Assembly (NCBI RefSeq): GCF_012926615.1
Contig: NZ_JABBNU010000002.1
Coordinates: forward strand, 1-64,000
Reading direction: 5' to 3'
DNA length: 64,000 nt
Origin: Marinigracilibium pacificum
GTDB taxonomy: Bacteria > Bacteroidota > Bacteroidia > Cytophagales > Cyclobacteriaceae
Of this stretch, positions 37,769-46,000 are shown in pieces. The notes beneath the pieces were generated by a model. The model saw only the letters and a program-made list of their open reading frames with translations, was not told where the DNA came from and did not search any database. Made by a program: the position numbers and the translations under genes. Position 1 is the stretch's first letter. The number at the start of each line of letters is the position of its first letter.

Positions 37769-37797
37769 ACCGGCAGGATATTCCTGCCGGTTTTTTT
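37769..37797 (+). terminator. Rho-independent terminator
   Basis: ACCGGCAGGA (37769-37778) pairs with TCCTGCCGGT (37782-37791) around a 3-base loop, followed by a T run. It ends the lipocalin-like lipoprotein transcript. Confidence 0.92.
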
Positions 37798-37821
37798 AAT
37801 TTATAGGGTTTTAAATAGGAG

Positions 37822-38208
37822 ATGATGGAAGATCTTGAGAGGAATAAACAGAACGCTGTTGCCTTTTATGATATGATGTTTAATGAGTGTAAACCTCGTG
37901 AGGCTGTAAATAAATATGTAGGCAGTGAGTATATTCAGCATAACCCGGAAGTGGGGGATGGTAAAGAGGCGTTTATTGAATATTTTGAAAGAATGGCAAA
38001 GGCGTATCCTGGTAAAAAAGTTTTCTTTAAGAGAGCAATTGCAGAAGGAAATCTGGTTGTTTTACATTGTCATCAGATTTGGCCAGGAGATAAAGATTAT
38101 GCGGGGATAGATATTTTTAGGTTTGATGAGAATGGTAAGGTAGTTGAACATTGGGATGTGCTTCAAGTAATTCCTGAAAAATCGAAAAATGATAACAAAA
38201 TGTTTTAA
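37822..38208 (+). CDS. NTF2/SnoaL-like protein
   Basis: This 128-residue soluble protein of the nuclear-transport-factor-2-like fold has the SnoaL/polyketide-cyclase-like pattern: [45 protein letters not shown] and [19 protein letters not shown]. Members bind or convert small hydrophobic molecules, but the substrate cannot be told. ATG at 37825 is an equally good start. The next gene follows after 13 bases. Confidence 0.88.
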   Translation: MMEDLERNKQNAVAFYDMMFNECKPREAVNKYVGSEYIQHNPEVGDGKEAFIEYFERMAKAYPGKKVFFKRAIAEGNLVVLHCHQIWPGDKDYAGIDIFRFDENGKVVEHWDVLQVIPEKSKNDNKMF

Positions 38209-38221
38209 TTAAGAAATTATA

Positions 38222-38821
38222 ATGATCACTCTAATAAAGCTTGAATATAAAACATTAATCAAAGGATTTTTTATTGTTTTTATAGTTGTATTTCCATTTA
38301 CTTTTTTGCCTGTCCTTTTTAAAGATGGAGATTTAATTGGAAGATTGTTCTCAAGAATTCCTTTATCATTATTATATACAGCTGTTTTTTCAATTATGTT
38401 GGTTATGGCAGCAGTTGCTCATAATTGGTCTAATGTAAAAGATCGAATGAGGTATTTTAATAAGCCAGCCTTTATAAGTCTTAACTTTGAATATATTTTG
38501 GAGGGACAAGGTAGTCTTGTCGAAGATTTATCTCCAAAGCTGTATGGGTATTATAATGATGTTGCCTTTCAAATTGATGTTTATATCGATCTAGATAATA
38601 ATAAAAGAAAGGAAATTGAAATTATCCCTTTAAATTATTTGGACCCAAAAAGTGTTAAAGCATTAGTACAGCGACTGAACAAAGAATTTAAAGTTCGGAG
38701 TGATAGATCTTCAGTGTTGATTTCCATTCCTCTGGAAGAAAATAAGTTGAATGACCCTTCCTATTTATTAAAAAACTTAACTTTAATAACTCACCATATT
38801 AATAAATATAGCTATTCCTGA
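38222..38821 (+). CDS. Hypothetical membrane protein
   Basis: This 199-residue protein has two hydrophobic helices at about 15-32 and 48-66 and a soluble, charged C-terminal half (about 75-199) with alternating beta-like segments (FQIDVYIDLDNNKRKEIEIIP). I do not recognise a family. It lies 13 bases after the SnoaL-like gene and 25 bases before the ankyrin-like gene, so the three may be co-transcribed. Confidence 0.6.
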   Translation: MITLIKLEYKTLIKGFFIVFIVVFPFTFLPVLFKDGDLIGRLFSRIPLSLLYTAVFSIMLVMAAVAHNWSNVKDRMRYFNKPAFISLNFEYILEGQGSLVEDLSPKLYGYYNDVAFQIDVYIDLDNNKRKEIEIIPLNYLDPKSVKALVQRLNKEFKVRSDRSSVLISIPLEENKLNDPSYLLKNLTLITHHINKYSYS

Positions 38822-38846
38822 GTGGTAGAATTAAATATTGAGTTTG

Positions 38847-39509
38847 ATGGAGCCAGTAAAAATATATAAACACAAGGATGTAGAAGCGATTATTGAGCTT
38901 TATGGTGAGCTATTGTTTGATAGAGATTGCTTTGCTACCATTAAAGAGCATTTGGAGGAAATTAAAAATTTTCTTTGGAATTCATTGAAAAACAAAAGTG
39001 AAGCTGCTTTAAAAGAAGTTTCAAATTATCACCCATATTATATGGGTAAAACGATTGATGAATTAGTGCATCTTCCACTCAATCAACAGGATGCCGAACT
39101 AACCATATCAAATGAATATGGATTTAAAAATTGGGATAATTTAATTGAGAAATCAAAGGTTGCATATAATTATGATTTTGAAGATGCTGTAGATTTCGCA
39201 ATTTCAGGTCAGGCTAATGAATTAAATATGATATTGCAGAGATCTCCAATAATTATTGATCAATGTTCTCAATTTGGTCATAAAGCTACAATTCTTCATT
39301 ATTTAATAGCGAATGGAACAGAGATGTGGCGTCAAATAGTGCCTGACAATTTGATAGATATCGTAAAATTATTATTAGACTATGGATGTACCTCCAATAA
39401 AGCAATGATTGTATATGGGGGAGAATATTACCCTTATGAGTTAATAGATTCATCCGCACATCTTCATAGTTGTAATCTGGATGATCAACTTAAAATGTTA
39501 TTGAAATAA
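38847..39509 (+). CDS. Ankyrin-repeat-like protein
   Basis: The frame opens with TTG at 38838, but the ATG at 38847 (MEPVKIYKHKD) is preferred, giving 220 residues. The C-terminal half has the wording of ankyrin-repeat proteins: FEDAVDFAISGQANELNMIL, FGHKATILHYLIANGTE, DIVKLLLDYG. The N-terminal half (about 1-110) is a helical region found with this family. It is probably a soluble protein-binding scaffold. Its stop codon directly abuts the stop of the next, convergent gene. Confidence 0.75.
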   Translation: MEPVKIYKHKDVEAIIELYGELLFDRDCFATIKEHLEEIKNFLWNSLKNKSEAALKEVSNYHPYYMGKTIDELVHLPLNQQDAELTISNEYGFKNWDNLIEKSKVAYNYDFEDAVDFAISGQANELNMILQRSPIIIDQCSQFGHKATILHYLIANGTEMWRQIVPDNLIDIVKLLLDYGCTSNKAMIVYGGEYYPYELIDSSAHLHSCNLDDQLKMLLK

Positions 39510-39995
39510 TTAAAAGGTATATTTGAGTTGCATTCCTGGTGCAAAGTTTACTGTTGGACCATTAACAGCTGAAATGATTTGCTGTTGTCCTTTAAAGTAT
39601 ATCTCAAGTTTTTGATTTGCCTTTTCTGCTGAATGGATTGCATCAAATATAATAAATGTCTTTACCGGAATTAGAATTAGCAATGCTGTTTTCAGGTCTT
39701 TATTTTCATTTACTTTACAATTTCCAGATATACATTCTTCTCTATTAGAATACCTAAGCATAAAGTAATATGCAGAACTTTCGAGTATAAGTATTGCTAT
39801 TCCCTTTACAGGCTGTTTGTTATAAAACTGCCCTCCTCCAGGTATAACTGCTGATAAAGCTCCCGCTAAACCAGGATTATGTTTTTTTCTTATTTCTTTA
39901 TAAACACTAAAATCATGTATTGGACGAGCGTTGTATTGGGCGGTAATATTTAAGGAAAAGAAGGTAAATAGTGCGGTAATGGCAAAGAGTTTCAT
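39510..39995 (-). CDS. Exported DUF5683-like membrane protein
   Basis: This 161-residue protein has a signal peptide (MKLFAITALFTFFSLNITAQ). It then shows the phrase GLAGALSAVIPGGGQFYNKQPVKG, typical of DUF5683/TM2-like proteins, followed by hydrophobic segments at about 65-82 and 102-118. A short loop carries CISGNCKVNE. The function is unknown. It is convergent with the ankyrin-like gene, with no spacer between the stop codons. Confidence 0.72.
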   Translation of the reverse strand: MKLFAITALFTFFSLNITAQYNARPIHDFSVYKEIRKKHNPGLAGALSAVIPGGGQFYNKQPVKGIAILILESSAYYFMLRYSNREECISGNCKVNENKDLKTALLILIPVKTFIIFDAIHSAEKANQKLEIYFKGQQQIISAVNGPTVNFAPGMQLKYTF

Positions 39996-40178
39996 GGCCT
40001 TTTATTTTGTATGACCATTTCGTTTCTTAATAGGTTTAGTAGTAATTAAGATAGAAACGCTCAGTAGTTAATAAATAGGTCTTCTCTCCATTTGTAATTA
40101 CGTCAAACCGAAATTTAAGATGTAGTTTATCGATAAATGAATAAAATGTTATCTTGAAGCACAAAAATGAAGCTATAA

Positions 40179-40646
40179 ATGGATGCGACTTTTAAAAAGA
40201 TGAATCTAAAAGATCAGAAAAGTGTTCTGATTTTAAACTCACCTGAGAGCTTTGAAGAAAATATAAATAATTTATCTAGAGATATTAGAGTATTTAGGTC
40301 AATATCAGAATTAGATCATGTAGAATTCTTTATTTCATTTGTTACAAAGAAGCAACAGATTGAAGAGCAGACTAAGGTATTAATTGAGAAAATATATGGG
40401 GATGCTTTGGTTTGGTTTTGTTATCCAAAAGGAAGCTCAAAAAAATACAAGTGTGATTTTAATAGAGATACAGGTTGGGAATCATTAGGCAAAGCAGGCA
40501 TGGAGCCAGTAAGGATGGTCGCAGTTGATGAAGACTGGAGCGCGCTGAGATTCAGGAAGGTAGAGTTTATCAAGAAGATGACAAGAAGAGAATCCATGGC
40601 CATTTCAAAGGATGGGAAGGGGAAAACCTCTGGAAATAATAGATAA
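40179..40646 (+). CDS. DUF3052-like protein
   Basis: This 155-residue soluble protein contains the conserved block VWFCYPKGSSKKYKCDFNRD followed by GWESLGKAGMEPVRMVAVDE and DWSALRFRKVEFIK, typical of DUF3052-type proteins, whose role is unknown. The N-terminal half (VLILNSPESFEENI) looks like a small alpha/beta domain. Met8 (40200) is an alternative start. It precedes the tRNA-Pro region with no clear terminator. Confidence 0.72.
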   Translation: MDATFKKMNLKDQKSVLILNSPESFEENINNLSRDIRVFRSISELDHVEFFISFVTKKQQIEEQTKVLIEKIYGDALVWFCYPKGSSKKYKCDFNRDTGWESLGKAGMEPVRMVAVDEDWSALRFRKVEFIKKMTRRESMAISKDGKGKTSGNNR

Positions 40647-40695
40647 AAAGGGTAAAAAAATATTTGAATTCACGTGTTAGATAAATTAAACGTTA

Positions 40696-40703
40696 TATAT
40701 TTG
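40696..40703 (+). promoter_or_regulatory. Candidate -7 box of the tRNA-Pro transcript
   Basis: TATATTTG matches TAnnTTTG. A transcript starting about 7 bases later would contain both tRNA-like units and the intact tRNA-Pro. A -33 TTG is present only at long spacing (TTTG at 40663-40666). Confidence 0.55.
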
Positions 40704-40742
40704 CAGCCCGTTAAAGATGCCAAATCGGTGTTTTTAATGTTT

Positions 40743-40847
40743 CGGGTTGTAGCGTAGCCCGGTCATCTGGCACTGACGCTTGCGGTCAGCAAGGTCGCAG
40801 GATAAGAGTAGCTTGCAAATACAATTGAGTATTGAAGAAAATAATAA
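40743..40847 (+). pseudogene. Degenerate tRNA-Pro-like unit 1
   Basis: The first 24 bases equal the 5' end and D-arm of the downstream tRNA-Pro except for one base. Where the anticodon arm should be there is another hairpin, CTGAC-GCTTGCG-GTCAG (5-bp stem, 7-base loop). It then rejoins the tRNA text at AGGTCGCAGG and departs again: the T-loop TTCGAAT and the 3' acceptor strand are absent, replaced by a tail shared with unit 2. It cannot make a normal tRNA. Confidence 0.75.
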
Positions 40848-40951
40848 CGGGTTGTAGCGTAGCCCGGTCATTGTGTCCCGACTTTAGTGTCGGGAAGGTC
40901 GCAGGATAAGAGTAGCTTGCAAATACAATTGAGTATTGAAGAAAATAATAA
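40848..40951 (+). pseudogene. Degenerate tRNA-Pro-like unit 2
   Basis: Same construction as unit 1. The 5' end and D-arm match the tRNA-Pro, and the anticodon arm is replaced by TCCCGAC-TTTAGT-GTCGGGA (7-bp stem). The segment from AGGTCGCAGG through the tail to the unit end is identical to unit 1 (about 55 bases). Only the hairpin region differs between the units. The T-arm and acceptor 3' strand are missing. Confidence 0.75.
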
Positions 40952-41026
40952 CGGGGTGTAGCGTAGCCCGGTCATCGCGCCTGCTTTGGGAGCAGGAGGT
41001 CGCAGGTTCGAATCCTGCCACCCCGA
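40952..41026 (+). tRNA. tRNA-Pro (TGG anticodon)
   Basis: This is a 75-base cloverleaf. Acceptor CGGGGTG (40952-40958) pairs with CACCCCG before discriminator A41026. The anticodon arm is CCTGC-TTTGGGA-GCAGG with anticodon TGG. The T-arm is GCAGG-TTCGAAT-CCTGC. CCA is not encoded directly after it (CTA follows). It reads the proline codon CCA and, by wobble, others. Confidence 0.95.
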
Positions 41027-41029
41027 CTA

Positions 41030-41062
41030 AAGGTCTTACATTAATTTGTGAGGCCTTTTTTT
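41030..41062 (+). terminator. Rho-independent terminator after tRNA-Pro
   Basis: AAGGTCTTAC (41030-41039) pairs with GTGAGGCCTT (41048-41057), with two G-U pairs, followed by a run of T. Confidence 0.85.
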
Positions 41063-41124
41063 ATTTGTGAGGATTTAGATTTGATCGAAAATTAATTTCA
41101 TTAAATACTTAAAATTACTGATGT

Positions 41125-41177
41125 CGGTCATCGTGTACTGACAGCTTGGAAAGCTCGTTAGTATCCTGCCACCCCAC
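41125..41177 (+). pseudogene. tRNA-Pro-like fragment downstream
   Basis: The fragment begins CGGTCATCG like the D-arm of the tRNA-Pro and ends ATCCTGCCACCCC like its T-arm and acceptor 3' end. The part between is replaced by a long hairpin, TACTGAC..AGCTT-GGA-AAGCT..GTTAGTA. It is a 3'-side remnant, complementary in content to units 1 and 2, which keep only the 5' side. Confidence 0.6.
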
Positions 41178-41373
41178 TAGGATGTAATACAGATTTAATA
41201 AGAACGCTCATCTCAATAGTTTCTTCACATTTAGATAAGTTCTTAAATGTTTCTTTCTTGTGTTTATTATTAAGATCCAAACAACTGTTTGTTTAATTTT
41301 TAAGGTGTTTTTTAATCAAAAAGATAGTTTTTGTTAGTGTAAATTAAATTTTTGATAAAAAACCGAAAAAATA

Positions 41374-41406
41374 TTTGACAACTTAAAATAAAATGTTTTA
41401 CATTAG
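41374..41406 (+). promoter_or_regulatory. Promoter of the aromatic-pathway leader
   Basis: TTTG at 41374-41377 is followed after 21 bases by TACATTAG (41399-41406), one mismatch from TAnnTTTG. The expected transcription start falls at or just before the leader-peptide ATG at 41413, so the leader mRNA may be leaderless. Confidence 0.6.
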
Positions 41407-41412
41407 CAACAT

Positions 41413-41484
41413 ATGATTTCGAACACAGCTACATATTTTGGTTACTTCTTTTTCTTTTATTATAAAATAAAAGGGAGGCCTTAG
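41413..41484 (+). CDS. Leader peptide rich in Phe and Tyr codons (attenuator)
   Basis: This 23-codon frame starts at ATG 41413 and ends at TAG 41482-41484. It encodes MISNTATYFGYFFFFYYKIK followed by GRP. Nine of the ten residues at positions 8-17 are Phe (five) or Tyr (four). Its end overlaps the first strand of an antiterminator hairpin, and a terminator lies between it and the DAHP synthase-chorismate mutase gene, the committed step to Phe and Tyr. This is the arrangement of classical ribosome-mediated attenuation. There is no clear Shine-Dalgarno sequence, as is usual in this phylum. Confidence 0.8.
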   Translation: MISNTATYFGYFFFFYYKIKGRP

Positions 41485-41540
41485 TATGTTTTAATGTATA
41501 AATGTATTTATGAAGCCTCCCAATCGGGAGGCTTTTTTTA
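41473..41540 (+). promoter_or_regulatory. Transcription attenuator with alternative hairpins
   Basis: GCCTCCC (41515-41521) can pair with GGGAGGC (41526-41532), which is followed by TTTTTTT: a strong terminator. The same GCCTCCC can instead pair with GGGAGGC at 41473-41479, inside the last leader codons, with extra TT/AA pairs: an antiterminator. A ribosome stalled on early Phe/Tyr codons would leave the upstream strand free, while one that reaches the stop codon would cover it and let the terminator form. Confidence 0.8.
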
Positions 41541-41567
41541 TGTCTTAATTTTTAAAAAAGTATTCCA

Positions 41568-42659
41568 ATGAAAACGAACGTAATTGAATTATTTAATCAA
41601 AAAAGACCTGTAATTGTATCAGGCCCTTGTAGCGCTGAAAGTGAGGAACAATTATTGACTACAGCCAGACTGCTTGCTGATACTGGTAAAGTGGATATTC
41701 TTCGCGCAGGTATCTGGAAACCACGTACCAGGCCAGGAAGTTTTGAAGGTGTTGGCGTTGAAGCTCTTGGTTGGATGAAAAAAGCAAAAGAAGAAACCGG
41801 GCTGCCTATTTCTGCAGAGGTAGCTAAATTCAGTCATGTGTTTGATTCTTTAAAGCATGATGTTGATGTGATGTGGATTGGTGCCCGTACAACAGTAAAT
41901 CCTTTTTCTGTTCAAGAAATTGCAGATGCACTTCAAGGTACTGATGCTACAGTTTTTATTAAAAACCCGATTAACCCTGATATTCAACTTTGGGCAGGAG
42001 CCGTAGAAAGATTGAGCAGAGCTGGAATTACAAAAATAGGTTTAATTCATAGAGGTTTTTCACAACATCAAAAGGTGAAATACAGAAATGATCCAAAATG
42101 GCAGCTTGCTTTGGAAATGAAACGTCAATTCCCTGAGCTTCCGATGATCTGTGACCCAAGTCATATATGTGGTAATCGTGAATTACTTCAGTCGGTATCA
42201 CAAAAAGCACTTGATTTGAATATGGATGGTCTAATGATCGAATCACATATTAATCCGGAAGTGGCTCTTAGTGATAAGGACCAGCAAATAACTCCTGAAG
42301 TATTAAATAAAATGTTATCTGAGCTTGTGGTAAGAAGTAAGTCGATCGAGGACGCAAATTTCAGAGAAAAGATAGACGTACTTCGTAGCCGAATCGACAT
42401 TGTTGATGAAGATATCTTGAAGTTACTTGGAGATAGAATGCAGATTGCTGAAGAGATTGGTAGAGTTAAAAATGATGAGGGAATTACTATTCTTCAGCCA
42501 AACAGATGGGATGATATTATTGAAAAGTCTTTAGTAAAAGGAGGATTACATGGATTGTCTGAGAAATTTATGAGAGCTTACTTAAAAGTGATTCACCAGG
42601 AGTCTATTGATCATCAGAATAATGTCATGAATAAGGCAAATAAAGAATTAGCAGATTAG
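41568..42659 (+). CDS. Bifunctional DAHP synthase / chorismate mutase
   Basis: This 363-residue fusion covers two steps of aromatic amino-acid synthesis. Residues about 10-255 are a class I-beta DAHP synthase (VSGPCSAES, RAGIWKPRTRPGSFEG, GARTTVNPF, IHRGFS, CDPSHICGNR). It joins phosphoenolpyruvate and erythrose 4-phosphate. Residues about 263-350 are an AroQ-type chorismate mutase (LRSRIDIVDEDILKLLGDRM, IGRVKNDEGI), making prephenate for Phe and Tyr. This domain order is typical for Bacteroidota. Expression is likely controlled by the Phe/Tyr leader-peptide attenuator just upstream. The next transcription unit has its own promoter and riboswitch. Confidence 0.95.
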   Translation: MKTNVIELFNQKRPVIVSGPCSAESEEQLLTTARLLADTGKVDILRAGIWKPRTRPGSFEGVGVEALGWMKKAKEETGLPISAEVAKFSHVFDSLKHDVDVMWIGARTTVNPFSVQEIADALQGTDATVFIKNPINPDIQLWAGAVERLSRAGITKIGLIHRGFSQHQKVKYRNDPKWQLALEMKRQFPELPMICDPSHICGNRELLQSVSQKALDLNMDGLMIESHINPEVALSDKDQQITPEVLNKMLSELVVRSKSIEDANFREKIDVLRSRIDIVDEDILKLLGDRMQIAEEIGRVKNDEGITILQPNRWDDIIEKSLVKGGLHGLSEKFMRAYLKVIHQESIDHQNNVMNKANKELAD

Positions 42660-42703
42660 CATTATGGCTTTATTTAAATTTTAATATGTTATATCCGTTT
42701 TCA

Positions 42704-42732
42704 TTGGAATTTCAAAATAAAGCCTATATTTG
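42704..42732 (+). promoter_or_regulatory. Promoter of the SAM riboswitch transcript
   Basis: TTG at 42704-42706 lies 18 bases before TATATTTG (42725-42732), a full TAnnTTTG match at standard spacing. Transcription would start about 30 bases before the riboswitch. Confidence 0.75.
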
Positions 42733-42766
42733 CACTGTTTAGAATAGTAATACGTTCATTTACATA

Positions 42767-42869
42767 ACTTATCAAGAAAGGTGGAGGGAACGGCCCTGCG
42801 AAACCTTAGCAACCCTTGCGAAAGTAAGAAGGTGCTAAATCCATCCTGAAATATTCAGGAGAGATAAGT
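42767..42869 (+). promoter_or_regulatory. SAM-I (S-box) riboswitch
   Basis: P1 is formed by ACTTATC (42767-42773) and GATAAGT (42863-42869). The core shows the S-box text AAGAAAGGTGGAGGGA, GGCCCTGCGAAACC, TAGCAACC and AAGGTGCTAAATCC. High S-adenosylmethionine should stabilise P1 and allow the downstream terminator to form. It controls the MetX-aspartokinase-homoserine dehydrogenase gene. Confidence 0.95.
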
Positions 42870-42884
42870 CAAAAGAAGATCTTG

Positions 42885-42926
42885 AAACCTCTTTTGACAT
42901 TAGTTGAAAGAGGTTTTCTTTTTTTT
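42885..42926 (+). terminator. Riboswitch expression platform: intrinsic terminator
   Basis: AAACCTCTTT (42885-42894) pairs with AAAGAGGTTT (42907-42916), followed by a T-rich run. An alternative pairing, GTCAAAAGAAG (42868-42878) with CCTCTTTTGAC (42888-42898), would use the last bases of P1 and block the terminator, giving an ON state at low SAM. Confidence 0.88.
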
Positions 42927-43054
42927 AACTCCCCACATCTTGATACAAATTAATAAGCAGTAGGTAGGGTATTGTAATCCTATCCTTCTGGTTTTATTTT
43001 ATTCTGAGTCATGTATTTGAATAACATTGTTTGGATGTTATAATAAGATAATTA

Positions 43055-46000
43055 ATGAGCGATCTTAAAAAATTTGTTTTAGCCGACCCATTTGAATTTG
43101 AAAATGGTGAAAGTATTGAAGGATTAACAGTGGCTTACCAAACTTTTGGTAAGTTGAATGAGAATAAAACTAATGTAATCTGGGTTTGTCATGCCATTTC
43201 CGGGAGTTCAAATGTAATTGAATGGTGGCCGGGATTATTTGGTGATGGGACTTTTTATGATCCTGAAAATTATTTTATTATCTGTGCTAATTCCATCGGG
43301 TCTCCATATGGTTCAACTAAACCTGAAAGCCTTGATTTTCCTCAATTTAGTATTCGAGATGTAGTTAATGCTTATTTCTATTTAGCTGACCATCTTGGGA
43401 TTTCGCATATACATACACTGATTGGAGGTTCTTTCGGTGGAAATCAGGCATTAGAATTTGCCTATGGATTTAATGGTAAGATTGATCATTTGGTTCTCAT
43501 TGCTTCGTGTAGTAAGGAGTCAGCATGGGGAATTGCTGTTCATGAATCACAACGGATGGCAATGCTTTCAGATCCGACATTTGGAACCAAAGACGGTGGC
43601 AAAGCTGGTATGAAAGCTGCAAGGTCCATGGCTTTATTGACATATAGAACTTCTGATGCTTTTATTGAAAAACAAACCGACACTGATGAGAAGGTGGATA
43701 ATTTTAAATCCTCCAGCTATCTTCAATATCAGGGAGATAAGTTTATTAACAGGTTTAATGCTCTGAGCTATTATTATTTAACAAAGTGTCTGGATAGCCA
43801 TAATATTGGTAGAAATCGCGGAGGAGAGGTTAAGGCACTTTCAGAGATTGATATACCTACTTTGGTAATTGGTATCGATACTGACTCGTTGATTCCAACC
43901 CGTTTTCAGCAGTTTATTGCAGAACATATACCAAATGCTACCTATAGGGAGATTAAGTCAGACTATGGCCATGATGGTTTTTTAATAGAAATTGATCAAA
44001 TAGTTGAAAGGATTGAGTCTTTTTATATCAGGAATCAGCCAGTAAGGAACGATCAGAGAAAGGTGTTGAAATTTGGAGGTAAATCATTGAAAGATTCCGC
44101 AATCCTGGAAAATGTACTTTCCATTATTCAAACAGAACTGGAAAATAACCCGATTGCAGTGGTTGTTTCAGCTCGTGGTGATAGTACTGACAGATTATTA
44201 GAACTATATGAATGTGCTGGTAGAGGTGAATCATATGAGGAAAAACTTGAAATGTTTTTTAATGATCAAATACTTGATGATGTAAAGGTGGATCTTGAAG
44301 ATGAAAGAATGCACCTTAACCTGGTTTTGCAAGCAATTCAAACCTTAGGGTATAAAGCCAGGCAAGTTGAAGATAAAGTTGTCGCAATTGGCGAATTGAT
44401 TAGTGCGAAGGTTATTTCCGCTTTTTTACAAAAGCATGGAGTCCAGGCTATTTCAGTTGATGCCAGGGATTTAATTGTTGCCGAGCACGATCAAGGAGAT
44501 GTCGAAGTTGATTTTCATACATCAAGGGAAAAAGTCCAGCAATTTTTTAGTCAGCTTGACCTTGATCAAGTGCCTATTATAACTGGGTTTTTAGCAGGTA
44601 CCAGCAATGGAGAAACGATTACTCTTGGAAGAAATGGGAGTAATTACACTGCAACATTAATTGCGAGTTTCATTAATGCCAGTGAGGTTCAAAACTGGAC
44701 CGACATTGATGGTGTTTATAGTGCCAGTCCAAAATATGTTTCTCATGCTATGAGGTTAGATCACATCAGTTACCGGGAGGCTAATGAGCTGGCTAATTTT
44801 GGGGCCAATGTTCTTCATCCTAAAACTATCCAGCCTTTACTATTTAATAATATTCCTCTACGAATTAAAAGCACGTGGAAGCCTGAAGATGAGGGTACAT
44901 TAATTGATAAAACCGGGTCTGAGAAAGGTGTAAAGGCAGTTAGCTCGATAGAAGGAGTTTCTTTGGTGAGTATTGATGGTAAAGGTATGCTTGGGAAGGT
45001 TGGTATTGATGCCAGAATTTTTAATGCTCTAAGTAAACAAGATATAAGTGTCAGATTGATATCTCAGGCTTCTTCAGAAAGAGGGATTGGTTTTGTTGTA
45101 GATAGTGAGCTGGCAAACGAAGCTGAGTTGGCTTTAACACGTGAATTTAATAGAGAGCTGGAATCTGGTGATATTTCTTCAATCAGGGTAAATAATGACA
45201 TGGCAATTATTGCTATAGTTGGTCGACATAATTTTGCGCTGGAAAGGGCAATTCAGGGATTAAGGAAAAATAAGATTTGGATGTATCTTATTAGTAATAG
45301 TATCAGTGGAGAACATATCTCACTGGTGATCAGTAATAAGAACATCAGGAAGGCAATGAATGTTGTCCATAATCAGGTGTTTGGGGCGATAAAAACAATT
45401 AATCTGTTTGCTATTGGCAAAGGTGTGGTCGGAGGAGCATTGATTGACCAGATTGTAAATACAGCGCCAGAGTTGATCGAAGAGAGAGGTATGAAGGTAA
45501 ATGTAATTGGAGTAGCTGATTCTCGAAAGTATGTGTTTAATGAAAATGGATTGAATAAAGAATGGAGATCTTCTTTGGCTGCTTCTGATAAGGTAAGCTA
45601 TTTGCCGGCAATCTTAAAGGAGTTGTTTGAGTCTGGTCTGGAAAATGTTGTCATAGCTGATAATACCTCGTCTGCTGAAATTACGGAAGCCTACCCGACA
45701 ATCGTTAAGCATGGTTTTGATATTGTAGCATCCAATAAGAAGGCGAATTCTTCAGACTATTTGTTTTACTCTGAGTTGAGGAAGTTATTGAAAAGGAGGT
45801 CAAAGAAATTTTATTATGAGGCAAATGTTGGTGCAGGACTTCCTCTTATTGATACATTAAGAAGTTTAAAACATTCTTCAGATCAAATAACAAAGATTAA
45901 AGGGATATTTAGTGGTTCACTCAGTTATTTGTTTAATAAGTTTTCTATTGAAGATGTGTCATTTTCTGATGTTTTGCTTGAGGCAAAAGAAGCAGGATTT

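Noticed and set aside
40743-41062. Repeat array as a CRISPR
   Set aside because: Units are about 105 bases and clearly derived from the neighbouring tRNA; no short repeats with unique spacers and no cas genes.
41125-41177. Reading the downstream tRNA-like fragment as a tRNA-Ser because its loop contains GGA
   Set aside because: It lacks a 5' acceptor strand and the arm is a long hairpin rather than a standard anticodon stem; only the 3' end matches tRNA-Pro.
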